From Trichodesmium sp050015995 (GTDB taxonomy: Bacteria > Cyanobacteriota > Cyanobacteriia > Cyanobacteriales > Microcoleaceae), in the NCBI RefSeq assembly GCF_050015995.1, contig NZ_JBNHEP010000091.1:52529-116528 (forward strand): a DNA stretch of 64,000 bases. Direction: 5' to 3'. Below, piece by piece: positions 17,702 through 26,850 of the stretch. The translations under genes and the position numbers were made by a program. The notes under the pieces are model-generated. The model did not search any database and was not told where the DNA came from. It saw only the letters and a list, made by a program, of their open reading frames with translations. Numbering within the stretch: position 1 is the stretch's first letter; each line of letters starts with the position of its first letter.

Positions 17702-18904
17702 TCAGTCCATGATAGAGGATATATCCCAGGAGAAGGGTTCTTCCGCATATAAATCTTGTGATACCTCGCCTGCTAATTCCCCAGAAATAATATCATCATT
17801 TTTGAGTACCTTCACAGGTGCACCCTCTTCAAGGTTCTGATTGTTAATCTTAAGCCAGACAAGACTCGGATTCTTGGTGTATTCAAAAAAGTAAGCGAGA
17901 CTGTCTGTCTTTTGATCCGCAAGAGTCCGCCATTGGGTAGTGCTCAAGGCGAAACTAGCCAAACCAAGAGGATCGGAAACGTTGCGGATGATGCCCAATG
18001 CTGCAGCCAACTCATTCCGCCGATTCCTCTTCACTCCAGTTATCACCTGATTCAACAGATTGTTCATTTCTTTCAAGTAATAGCTACCCCGGACGAACCG
18101 ATCAGAGGCACTGTTAGTCCCTGGCAGAAAAAACTTACTTGTAACCGCCTTCTCTTCTCCCAACAGATTATTTGTTGTGTAGAGGTATTCCCAATAGCTA
18201 TTGATAGCAAGCTGTTGGTCGAAGGTCGGGTCGTTGGTCAGTACATTGTATTCAGTACCATGATGAATTACTTGGTTACCTCCAATGTATTCAATGATCG
18301 CTGAGTCCCCACTTGGATCTGAGAGGGACATGTGAAGTGCAAAGTTCGACTCTCTAAACTCTTGATTTTTTAGAAGTATGCCGGGCATGGAGCCAGGTCT
18401 TAGCTTTTCGAGACCTTCAATGGTTGCTGTGACGACCTGGAAGGGTTTTTCTTCCAGTTTTGTGACTGCCTCTTCAACAGTTGCATAATTATCAAGGACA
18501 TATTGACCCCAGCCTCCAACTGATAAGGTTTTCTCACCTGATTCAATATCACCATAATCCGTATCTACCAAAAAGAGGAGATTGACAACAAGACCTTGAT
18601 CGTTAATACCATCAACAGTGGCTATGTCATAGCTTGAGGTAATGATACTTCCATATTTTGAAGTCCATGTGATGGAGTTTTCACCAGCCCCACCATCGCG
18701 CTCCATGCCTTTCGGAAATACCCAGAGTTTAGCATCGGGTTGGTTAAGCCAGTCCATACTGCGCGCAGTAATTGCTCCGTTTGAACTACCTTGGTAGACT
18801 AACCGACTACAAGCCTGAGCTGCTGGCATCACTGCCATGGACAGGATGGTAATGAGTACAACAAATATAGTTGCTAGCTTCTTCATAAAATTCGGCTTCT
18901 TCAT
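17702..18904 (-). CDS. Secreted Ntn-hydrolase, choloylglycine hydrolase family (copy 2)
   Basis: 400 residues, close paralogue of the gene at 16,139. The signal peptide (KKLATIFVVLITILSMAVM) is followed by PAAQA and the exposed nucleophile in CSRLVYQG. TARSMDW and VLTNDPTFDQQL are conserved. The cleavage site is of the signal peptidase I type; position -3 is Ala, so it is not a lipobox. The ATG at 18,904 is preceded by AGGA at a suitable distance, which supports the start and suggests that this copy keeps the original upstream region. The substrate is unknown. Two neighbouring copies may have diverged in specificity, since the middle regions differ by several indels. Confidence 0.9.
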   Translation of the reverse strand: MKKPNFMKKLATIFVVLITILSMAVMPAAQACSRLVYQGSSNGAITARSMDWLNQPDAKLWVFPKGMERDGGAGENSITWTSKYGSIITSSYDIATVDGINDQGLVVNLLFLVDTDYGDIESGEKTLSVGGWGQYVLDNYATVEEAVTKLEEKPFQVVTATIEGLEKLRPGSMPGILLKNQEFRESNFALHMSLSDPSGDSAIIEYIGGNQVIHHGTEYNVLTNDPTFDQQLAINSYWEYLYTTNNLLGEEKAVTSKFFLPGTNSASDRFVRGSYYLKEMNNLLNQVITGVKRNRRNELAAALGIIRNVSDPLGLASFALSTTQWRTLADQKTDSLAYFFEYTKNPSLVWLKINNQNLEEGAPVKVLKNDDIISGELAGEVSQDLYAEEPFSWDISSIMD

Positions 18905-19024
18905 TAAGTTTAATCCTGCTTAATGTCTTGGATTATTTACCCATGACAGTAAAACCATAACATACTCATTCTCACTTAAATCAATATTTTATTGTTATCT
19001 AATTAAGAAAATTAATAAATTTTT

Positions 19025-20818
19025 CTAATTACCAAACTCCTTACGCTCCAGGATATTTACACAAGCTAATAAAATCCTGAAAGTTAATCCCCCAGCAATT
19101 AATATGCCTACCCATTCTAAATATGGTATGTATGGCAACTGTCTCACAACTTCATCAACAACTTCAACATTAATAGGTTGAATAATCTCAAAATATTGCT
19201 GATAGAGGAAGGCATATAATGTTCCAAACCCACCCATCAGCAATACAGATGACAAAGTACGCAAAATCAATGCCAACGTCATAGCAGATCTGTTAACTGT
19301 TAACTCAAAAGGTACAGTTTGTTGTCGGACTTGAGGCAGAATCAGATCGTTATACTGACTAACAGTATCCGATAACTTCTGAAGCGATGCCCTGATATTC
19401 TCAGGACGCAGACTATTAATCAAAGCACGGCGATCGGCTTCCTTATTGTACTTTTTGATAATCTTGAATGTATTTAGTTCTGGCACGAGATATTGGAGTG
19501 AGCCATCTAATGCGAAGAAAGACCTAGTAACTTTCAAAAATGTCCAGTTAGTTGGTATTTTGTACCCAAAGATTACATTATTCACTTCTTGAGTAGCCCC
19601 ACCTAAGGACTTTTCCCGATATGATAATCCCTTGAGTTCAGATTTAGCTGACCAAGAATCAAATCCACGAGCCATCTCCACTCTTACTCTAGAAATGTTG
19701 GCTTTTGGAACATCTACACCTAACCGGATAAGATAATCAGAAGCTTTAGTAAAATCCCCCTCTGACAGAGCATTTACATAACTCAAATAAATTTTTCTCA
19801 ATTCTGTGTCCAGAGTTCCCGTACTTCCCAAATCAATTAATACAAACTTGCTTTTGCGTAACAAAATTATATTACCAGGGTGTAAATCTCCATGATAAAG
19901 ATTATCTTCAAAAATTTGTCGTAATAGCGATACGTAGAGCTTTTCGCCAACTTCTTTGCGATCTACATCGTTTTCATCATCCCAGCGCTTTACTCTGGCG
20001 CGATCGCTCAGTAATGTCTTAATATAGTCGGACATCAAAACACCGTCTATAAATTCCATTACCAAAACTCTGCGTTTGCAATATTTCTGATATACTGCTG
20101 GAACATATATTTTATGGAGTTTGAGGTTCTTTTTCATGCGACGACCATTAGCAGCTTCATAGCGGAAATCCAATTCTTCCGTGAAAGTCTTGTCCAGTTC
20201 TGCTACAAACTCATCCCAGCGCAGATAAGTAGCAACATTTAAAGATACTAAGAAATTAACAAAAACCTTAATTAGATCTAAATCTCGCTTGAAAGCATCT
20301 GCCAAACCAGGACGCTGAACCTTAACAACTACAGAAATTTTCTTTTTCTTTTTATCTTTCTTTTTCAGCAAAACTGCCCTATGAATTTGAGCAATAGAGG
20401 CAGCTGCCAGAGGTTGCTCATCAAAACTCTCAAAGATTTTATTTATAGGGGATCCCAATTCTGATTCAATAGTTGACCGTGCTATCTCAAAAGGAAACCC
20501 AACAGCTTCATATTGCAAACTTCGTAATTCATCGCATACCTCCTGCGGAAAAAGGTCTGTTCGTAGTGCTAGTATCTGACCTGCTTTTACCCAAAAACCA
20601 CCAAACTCTTCAAAGATTTCTCGTAATTGGGTCGCTGTTTTTTGCAGATCTGACTTACCAGTAAATTTGCGAAATTGTATTCTTGCAAAATAAACTATGA
20701 ATCGCCAAACAACATAGGGGGTTGATAAGCGACGGCTCTCCAGATTCTCTACTACCTTTACTTTTTTTCGGTTTTTTTTCTCAATTATAGGTGTAGGGAT
20801 ATACTTCTTATTGATCAT
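19025..20818 (-). CDS. ABC1/UbiB-family atypical kinase, membrane anchored
   Basis: 597 residues. The ABC1 family signatures are present: KAGQ in GGFWVKAGQIL (about residue 77), the Ala-rich loop AAASIAQIH, the catalytic stretch YHGDLHPGNIIL and the metal-binding Asp in LIDLGSTG. Two hydrophobic helices at the C-terminus (about residues 520-545 and 565-590) should anchor it to the thylakoid or plasma membrane. A Lys-rich insert (KKKDKKKKK) lies between beta strands. Relatives support quinone or prenyl-lipid metabolism as ATPase-like kinases. Cyanobacteria have several paralogues, so the exact role is not set. It is preceded by a 1.4-kb gene-free spacer and is probably monocistronic. Confidence 0.93.
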   Translation of the reverse strand: MINKKYIPTPIIEKKNRKKVKVVENLESRRLSTPYVVWRFIVYFARIQFRKFTGKSDLQKTATQLREIFEEFGGFWVKAGQILALRTDLFPQEVCDELRSLQYEAVGFPFEIARSTIESELGSPINKIFESFDEQPLAAASIAQIHRAVLLKKKDKKKKKISVVVKVQRPGLADAFKRDLDLIKVFVNFLVSLNVATYLRWDEFVAELDKTFTEELDFRYEAANGRRMKKNLKLHKIYVPAVYQKYCKRRVLVMEFIDGVLMSDYIKTLLSDRARVKRWDDENDVDRKEVGEKLYVSLLRQIFEDNLYHGDLHPGNIILLRKSKFVLIDLGSTGTLDTELRKIYLSYVNALSEGDFTKASDYLIRLGVDVPKANISRVRVEMARGFDSWSAKSELKGLSYREKSLGGATQEVNNVIFGYKIPTNWTFLKVTRSFFALDGSLQYLVPELNTFKIIKKYNKEADRRALINSLRPENIRASLQKLSDTVSQYNDLILPQVRQQTVPFELTVNRSAMTLALILRTLSSVLLMGGFGTLYAFLYQQYFEIIQPINVEVVDEVVRQLPYIPYLEWVGILIAGGLTFRILLACVNILERKEFGN

Positions 20819-21308
20819 CTTTTAACTATACCGATAAACTGTTTATCAATGGTGTAATCTTTTCATTTCAGCAGGATAATTATTAGGTTTACTGATGATT
20901 AAAATATCAAAAAAATTACTCCAATTTTACATCAAAAGCACTCAGGATTTAAGACAGCTAAAAAAATATTCACAACAGAATTTGGTGAGTATTAAACTAT
21001 AGACAAGTTACATCTAAAGTAATAAACTGCAAAACAAACTTTTCTGATTGTGCCTTGTCATCAGGATAATTTTTAACGCTTACTTACTTAATACTCAGAC
21101 ATAATTTTTCGTCAAAGATATTAGAATTAACTAGACCAGATTGAGCAAGTAAAATAACTTTTTCTACAGCCATATAGGCTAATATATAAACTTAGTTTAT
21201 CTGCATATATAAATAGTAAACTATCTCTTTCTCTTTAATCAATATTTTTTTCAGTCTATATTCTGAGATTATAATACTATATTAATTAGTATATTTTACA
21301 TTTTCTTT

Positions 21309-21411
21309 ACAGCGGTTTTCATTTCGGTAGACCAAAGTAGGGACTTTCCATGGAAGGTCCCTACTGGGTTTTGGTTGTGACGATGTGGTTCATCAAATTG
21401 AAAAGCGCTGT
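21309..21411. repeat. MITE, family C (ACAGCGGTTTTCATTT ends)
   Basis: 103 bp. The ends ACAGCGGTTTTCATTT and AATTGAAAAGCGCTGT are imperfect inverted repeats around a strong central hairpin (GTAGGGACTTTCCATGG and its complement). A second copy in the opposite orientation sits at about 41,549-41,648 and keeps TGATGAACCACATCG and the ACCAAAAC block. A degenerate central piece lies at 44,508-44,545. Confidence 0.85.
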
Positions 21412-21709
21412 ATAAAAAATTAGATAGATTAGATTTAGACTATTTTTCAAGTAGAAAAGTATATCAGGTAAAATTTAATCTCTAGTTATTTTTCCTATTA
21501 CCTATTATTGATAAGTATTTAAGCTAAACACATTATTATATCAAATATAAGCACCTACACAGAATTATTTACCGAATAATTAAGCTTTAAAGCCTCTCCT
21601 TTAAAGGAAAAACAAGAAAAAATTTTCCTTTGAGTCAATCCTCTTTTTTTAAAGGAGAGTTCATTAATGGATAATGGATAATTGATAATGGATAATTGAT
21701 AATTACCTC

Positions 21710-21830
21710 TGGTTAAAACCGTACGGGAATTGAATATAAGGAATATTGTCTTTGTTTTCCCCTATCCAAGGGGAGGCTTTAAACCAGAATTATTTAATTA
21801 TTAATTGTTGAAACCAGTGATATTTACACA
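21710..21830. repeat. Dispersed intergenic repeat (GGGGAGGCTTTAAACC family)
   Basis: One copy of a family with the layout: AT-rich TAATTAATAATT tract, GGTTAAAA, ATAAGGAATATT, CCCCTATCCAAGGGGAGGC, TTTAAACC, AATT(A/T)TTCGGTAA. Other copies: about 21,575-21,665 (reversed), 25,225-25,300, 25,600-25,815, 28,430-28,560, 48,262-48,368, 52,180-52,380 (reversed) and 53,518-53,556. It never overlaps a real gene. Confidence 0.75.
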
Positions 21831-22198
21831 GTAATAATTTCAGCTTCGCTCAATGTGTAATTTATTTTGTTTACCTGCTTAGTTAAATAGCGATCGCTGC
21901 AACTGAATAAAAATCTATTATACCCTAGAATTCCCATCCTAAAAACTGCTTAAAATTTTGAATGCTTGTGGACTTTACAATGACTATTTAGACAGATATG
22001 ATATGAGACTTATTTGGGACAATCGGGATATAAAAGGATAATTGAAAGGTTTGATTTTCCCTAGACATGAAAGTTTAATCTGTCTTCATAATTTAGAAAA
22101 TATTTTGTCTTGATGATCGCTACAGGAAACGGTAGCACTATCGCCTAAGCTCCCATAATAAATCCCAAGCTATAATCTCCTCAATGTATTATCAAAAA

Positions 22199-23197
22199 CT
22201 AATTAACTTCACCCAAACAATAAGATTTTATTCCCTGAGAAACAAAAAAATTAATTGCCATTTCTACCTGATTTTGTGACACTAAAACTACAAAACCAAT
22301 CCCCATATTAAAAGTATTAAACATCGCCTCCTCATCCACATTACCAACTTCCGAAATCCACCTAAAAATAGGAGGAATTTCCCAATTATTTCTATCTATA
22401 TCAATAAACATTCCCTCTGGTAAACAACGAGGTAAATTTTCTGGTAAACCACCCCCAGTAATATGAGCCATACTATGAATATCTAAGCCAGATTGTTGTG
22501 CTGCTAAAATTGGTTTAACATAAATTTTTGTTGGAGTTAATAACGCCTCTCCCAAACTTTTTTGCTCCAAAAAATCTGGGCTATCTTGTAGAGAAATATT
22601 GCATTCGTCAATAATCTTTCTAATCAAACTAAAACCATTACTATGAATTCCACTACTTTCTAATCCAATTGCCACATCACCTACTTTTACCTGAGACCCA
22701 TCCAAAATCAAACTTTTTTCCACTATTCCTACAGAAAAACCAGCCAGATCGTACTCACCAGGTGGATAAAAACCAGGCATTTCTGCAGTTTCTCCCCCAA
22801 TTAAAGCACACCCCGCCAAACGACATCCTTCTGCAATACCAGAAACCACTTCAGTTAACTGTTGTTGATTTAATTTTCCTGTTGCCAAATAATCCAAAAA
22901 AAATAGAGGTTCCGCCCCCGATGTCAATACATCATTGACACACATAGCAACCAAATCAATACCAACAGTATGATGAAAATTCAGAGTATTTGCTAGTTTT
23001 AATTTTGTACCCACACCATCAGTACCAGAAACCAAAACAGGTTCTTTGTAACCACTTGGTAAAGCAAACAATCCACTAAACCCACCTAACCCTCCTAAAA
23101 CTTCTGGTCGGTGGGTACTAATCACCATATTGCGAATATTATTAACAAATTCACGACCAGCTTCAACATCAACACCAGCTTCTTTATAATCCATCAT
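22199..23197 (-). CDS. purM: Phosphoribosylformylglycinamidine cyclo-ligase (AIR synthetase)
   Basis: 332 residues, full length for PurM. It converts formylglycinamidine ribonucleotide and ATP to aminoimidazole ribonucleotide in cytosolic purine synthesis. Conserved blocks: DYKEAGVDVEAG at the start, SGTDGVGTKLKLA, GIDLVAMCVNDV, GGETAEMPGFY and HITGGGLPEN. Two adjacent ATGs (23,197 and 23,194) could start it. It stands alone on the - strand. A 49-bp internal stretch (22,669-22,717) is also found next to the acyltransferase gene at 13.7 kb. Confidence 0.97.
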   Translation of the reverse strand: MMDYKEAGVDVEAGREFVNNIRNMVISTHRPEVLGGLGGFSGLFALPSGYKEPVLVSGTDGVGTKLKLANTLNFHHTVGIDLVAMCVNDVLTSGAEPLFFLDYLATGKLNQQQLTEVVSGIAEGCRLAGCALIGGETAEMPGFYPPGEYDLAGFSVGIVEKSLILDGSQVKVGDVAIGLESSGIHSNGFSLIRKIIDECNISLQDSPDFLEQKSLGEALLTPTKIYVKPILAAQQSGLDIHSMAHITGGGLPENLPRCLPEGMFIDIDRNNWEIPPIFRWISEVGNVDEEAMFNTFNMGIGFVVLVSQNQVEMAINFFVSQGIKSYCLGEVN

Positions 23198-23299
23198 GTC
23201 TTAGACCAAAACTTTGATTGTGTTCTAGAAAACAAAATACAGCAGTCACCACGGTGGTTAGGACATTCTCAAACCCTAAAATTTAGTCACAGCAATAAT

Positions 23300-23541
23300 T
23301 TAAATTCTGAGTTGTGAGTTGTCAGTTGTGAGTTCTGCTATACAAAGAACTATTTCCTCGGCATTGCTGAATCAAAGGATGAATCTTTGCAGAAAAGGTA
23401 ATCCTTCTTGTACTTCCTCTTTCTCCAAACCTACAATTCATCCCGTGAATATGCAACCCCATTTCCTGAAGATTATTTTCTGGCAAAAGCAATCTGCACA
23501 TCCGTTCTTAGAAACCTACGATAATCTATAGAAATCTATGA
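23300..23541. other. Spacer upstream of purM, repeat-rich
   Basis: A short tandem of GAGTTGTGAGTTGTCAGTT units at about 23,308-23,336, and a GGCATTGCTGAATCAAAGG end (family E type) near 23,359. The remaining bases show no gene. The 3' part, containing TTCTAAGAACGG on the complement, belongs to the tail of the neighbouring tnpB relic. Confidence 0.5.
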
Positions 23542-23668
23542 TTATCTGTTCCATTCTTGCTTCATTCTGGCAACGTCGGCGTCATCCAGTCCACAAGCTG
23601 TCACGGGCGAACTACCCGCCATAGCTAAATTTAATGCTGCATTTAAGTCTCGGTCGCAGCTCAAATTA
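23542..23668 (-). pseudogene. tnpB: tnpB relic, C-terminal RuvC-III part only
   Basis: The - strand encodes SCDRDLNAALNLAMAGSSPV, then TACGLDDADVARMKQEWNR and a stop at 23,542. CDRDLNAALNLA is the third RuvC motif of TnpB with its catalytic Asp. Immediately upstream lies the left-end sequence shared with 14,334-14,385, so an internal deletion has joined the left end to the last ~40 codons. The element is dead by itself. Confidence 0.85.
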
Positions 23669-23712
23669 TAGATAATACCAGATTTTAGCCAACAGTTACA
23701 AGCCCCCCTTTT
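23669..23712 (-). mobile_element. Left end of the deleted tnpB element
   Basis: TATAGATAATACCAGATTTT followed by AGCCAACAGTTACAAGCCCC matches 14,334-14,385 almost exactly. It joins directly to the C-terminal tnpB codons. Confidence 0.65.
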
Positions 23713-23936
23713 TTTAACCATGTCTAGTTTCTATAAGTCTACCATCAGCGTTGTTTGTAGAAAATCAACCAAAAAATTTTTAAGATTTGGTTCCCAATTT
23801 TCAAAGTTTGTGATAACCTATTGCAGTTCCTTAATAATACTTAAACATCGAAGAGTCTGAGTTATCCGGAATAGTCATTGCTGGACTATATCTAAGGTAA
23901 ATCCAACTCAACGAGTGCTACTAAAAAAATAAGTTT

Positions 23937-24965
23937 ATGAAGCTCCAAATTTGGACTGGTCTTACTACTTTCCTGATATTTTCTAGTGTCGGTGTAGCCT
24001 ATGGTTATGCCAATACTCTCCAGGAAGGCAAAATTTATCAGGCGAACGAACCAATAGACAGAAGTTTAGAAACAAATGATAATTCAAATAAAGCCATTGC
24101 CAATAGGGAAACAGATGTTCTAAAAGTTGGAGAATACCAGTCAAACACACAAGAAGGGCAAAATACCTTTACTAAAATTCTAGCCCATGAACTGGTTGGT
24201 CGCCAAGCTGCAACTCTGTATGTTCGTAATATACCAGTTCTTACTTTTCTTGACTCTCAGAAAACTAACAAGAAGGCTGATAATCAAACTTCAGACTCTT
24301 CGGTGAAAGTAGCGACTCAATCTTACAATTCACACCAACAAAAAGATTCCGTATGGCGAGCATCAGTAGTTGCCTCCCGACTAAATCAACTTATTCAGGA
24401 AAGTCCCAATCTAGACATTACAGCAAAGTGGGATGCAAACAGAGAAGGTTACATGATTTTGGTCAATGAGCAAAAGTTAGTAGAAATAAATGAGCAAACT
24501 ATTCTGCCAGATACTACCAACGACTTAGCAACAGATACTTTACAAGCAACTAACCGCCTACGGCGACAAGTTAATAATGCTCCTCCTTTAAAAGAAATAG
24601 CAGGTAAACCAAAACCTAAAACACAACCGGAACCACAAAAAGTTGCTGTTGGACCAATTACTTTCCAATTTAAAGGTTGGGCATCTTGGTATGGCCCTGG
24701 ATTTCATGGTCGTTTAAGTGCCAGTGGTGAGCGTTTTAATCAATATGCAATGACTGCTGCTCATAAAACTCTACCTTTTGGGACAAAAGTACGAGTGACT
24801 AATCTAAAGAATGGTAGTTCAGTCATTGTACGGATTAATGACCGTGGTCCATTTACTCCAGGTAGAGTTATTGATGTATCATCTGCTGCGGCTCGTATTT
24901 TAGGTATGATTCAAAGTGGAGTTGCTCCTGTCAAAGTAGAAGTTATCGAATCTCGTGGATCGTAA
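23937..24965 (+). CDS. rlpA: RlpA-like septal ring lytic transglycosylase
   Basis: 342 residues. An N-terminal hydrophobic segment (GLTTFLIFSSVGVAYGYA) is a signal peptide. A long polar linker leads to a C-terminal double-psi beta-barrel (about residues 240-342) with GWASWYGPGFHGRLSASGE, MTAAHKTLPFGTKVRVTNL, VRINDRGPF and GRVIDVS, the RlpA family hallmarks including the conserved Asp-Arg-Gly. RlpA proteins cleave peptidoglycan glycan strands lacking peptide stems, or bind them, at the cell envelope. There is no SPOR domain and no obvious lipobox. It is a single gene between repeat-rich spacers. Confidence 0.9.
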   Translation: MKLQIWTGLTTFLIFSSVGVAYGYANTLQEGKIYQANEPIDRSLETNDNSNKAIANRETDVLKVGEYQSNTQEGQNTFTKILAHELVGRQAATLYVRNIPVLTFLDSQKTNKKADNQTSDSSVKVATQSYNSHQQKDSVWRASVVASRLNQLIQESPNLDITAKWDANREGYMILVNEQKLVEINEQTILPDTTNDLATDTLQATNRLRRQVNNAPPLKEIAGKPKPKTQPEPQKVAVGPITFQFKGWASWYGPGFHGRLSASGERFNQYAMTAAHKTLPFGTKVRVTNLKNGSSVIVRINDRGPFTPGRVIDVSSAAARILGMIQSGVAPVKVEVIESRGS

Positions 24966-26290
24966 ATAAGGTTTGAGGTGATAGGCGATCGGCTTTATGT
25001 TCAATTGATTAATCAGATGATTCAGAAGGTGGTAATTACCAAAAATTGGGATGGGGAAAAGTCTATCTTTTCCTCTATTTTTTTAGATTTTAATATCAGG
25101 TCTGATAAATGTTTACTAGAAAAAACATTTAGGTATTGGGTAGTCATTTTAGTTATCAGTTATCAGTTATCAGTTAGCCTCCTATCGGAGGAACTGCGTT
25201 AACAGTAACTCTGCAATAAGGAGGCTTGACATAAGGAATATTCTCTTTTTTTATCCCCTATCCAAGGCGAGGCTTTAGACCACAATTTTTCGGTAAGTAA
25301 ATCTTCATGTTATCAGAATTGGAAATTAAGTTTCCTACCATCTGATCCGATTATTTTTAACATTTTTTTGACATGGATTGTATTATGGGAGTTCCAAATA
25401 AAAAATTATCCCATTCTGATGAAAGTAAGGGAGTAGGAAGTAGAGAATAAATTGAAAAAGTAAGGGAGTAGGAAGTAGCTAGTAACGATAGATTACAAAA
25501 ATTGGGATAATTTATTTTCTGCTATTCTCTATACTTGATTCAAAAAAATAGTTAAATTCAAATAAGTGGAAAGGATGTAGTTCAATAATTAATAATTAAT
25601 AATTAACAATTAATAATTAATAATTACCTCTTTTTAAAAAGAAGAGGATTGGTTAAAAGGAAAATTTTTTCTTCTCTTGGTTGATTGGATATGGCGAGGA
25701 AACCCGCTCTTGCAAAGCTGCTGAGCTTTTCATGTCGCGAAGCGTTAACGCGCGTTGTGCGTTAGCTAAACACCATCCCATCCTAGGAGAGGCTTTTAAC
25801 CTTAGTTTTTCGGTAAAGAGAAAAAGGCTTTTAACCTATCAGCTAATTCATAATTCCTAATCATAGTTGAAATATTTAACATCTTAATCTGTTCAACTTT
25901 GCCTCAGAGTGAATAGTTGATAATATCGTATCCGGATAATTAGCGATTAAAAAAAATTCTATTCCTTACTATCCTTTACTTTCTTTTTTAGGACTGGTAA
26001 TGTTCTTACGCAATTAATTTATAACTATTTAATCGGACATCATAATATAGCATTTATGAGGCTAATGAAGTACACCGATATTTATTTACAGCAGATTCCA
26101 AGTACATGAAGTACAGATATTAACAATTAAATGAATGCAAGTGCGGGCATATTGCCCGCTTTAGGGTGTACTTCACCACAGTGGAATTCGCTGTATATTC
26201 TATTTCCTATTCTCTCAAACAAACGAATTTTGTACCTTAACAGTATAGGAATTGCTATAAATAAAAGATTTCAATTAAAAAAAACGCTGG

Positions 26291-26442
26291 TTTTGTAGAT
26301 GTAGTGATTTATGGTAGAGGTAGGGAACAATTAACTGGCAACAGGAAACATAAAGTACCTTAAATTATTAGTTTCAAAGAGATAGTATTCCCTTGAATAC
26401 TTGACTTTTTTTAGGATATAACTACTTGTACACCACTACCAA
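26291..26442. repeat. MITE, family D (ends TTGGTAGTGGTGTACAAGTA)
   Basis: The ends GTAGATGTAGTGATTTATGG (left) and ACTACTTGTACACCACTACC (right) correspond to the two inverted ends of the element at 43,296-43,390. The inner bases of the two copies differ. No coding sequence. Confidence 0.65.
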
Positions 26443-26643
26443 AAAAAACATACATCGGTTTGATTGGTCTGCTCGTTTGCACAGCTAATACCAATTCTCA
26501 AAAGTCTTCCTATACTTGGAAGCTGGCAAAAATAACTTTCCTTCATAACCAAAGTTAGGAAATATCGAGTATTTGCTCGAAAAAATAATATTTAGAAATA
26601 GAAAATTTAAGTATTGAAAAATTCATGGTAATTGGTTTAACGA

Positions 26644-26815
26644 AGTCAGAAGTCAGAAGTCAGAAGTCAGAAGCGAGTGTGTAATTCTGAGGTCTCCTCA
26701 GAATGTAAGACACACTCAAGACAGTGATTTTTGTAACGGGGATTTAAGCCCCGCTCCAAAAATATTTCGCCTTAAAAGGCGGGGTTTTAGACCCATATTA
26801 TTTTGATAACAGACT
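26644..26815. repeat. Heptamer tandem plus hairpins upstream of panC-cmk
   Basis: Four to five copies of GAAGTCA (26,645-26,675) are followed by a hairpin (GAGTGTG ... CACACTC) and a GC-rich hairpin (GCCCCGC ... GCGGGG), then TTTTGATAAC. A cognate composite (GTCAGAAGTCAGAAG, then CAACCCTGC...GCAGGGTTG, then TTTGATAAC) sits at 34,840-34,962 before enolase. It may affect transcription of the gene behind it, but could be only a repeat. Confidence 0.65.
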
Positions 26816-26850
26816 TCTGATTTATAACTTATTATATTTGTCAAAAAAAA

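Larger units (their letters stand above)
20819..22198. other. 1.4-kb gene-free spacer, AT-rich with repeats
   Basis: No coding region is supported. The 5' part is unique AT-rich DNA that must contain the promoter of the ABC1 kinase. It then holds a family-C MITE (21,309-21,411) and two head-to-head copies of the dispersed GGGGAGGCTTTAAACC repeat (about 21,575-21,665 reversed and 21,710-21,830 forward), separated by a short tandem array of GATAATGGATAATT units. Confidence 0.7.
24966..26850. other. 1.9-kb gene-free spacer, dense in repeats
   Basis: No gene is supported; the one short reading frame at its start has no recognisable protein features. Contents: a 7-bp tandem (GTTATCA) at about 25,153-25,178, two GGGGAGGCTTTAAACC-family repeats, AT-rich TAATTAATAATTA arrays near 25,590-25,625, a small palindromic insert near 25,700-25,770, a family-D MITE at 26,291-26,442, and a tandem/hairpin composite at 26,644-26,815 just before panC-cmk. 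Confidence 0.7.

Noticed and set aside
24978..25202. Open frame of 74 codons after rlpA
   Set aside because: AT-rich repeat DNA, no ribosome-binding site, and the end lies in a tandem GTTATCA repeat.
26645..26675. Possible CRISPR-like array (GAAGTCA repeats)
   Set aside because: Contiguous 7-bp tandem units without spacers; a simple tandem repeat.
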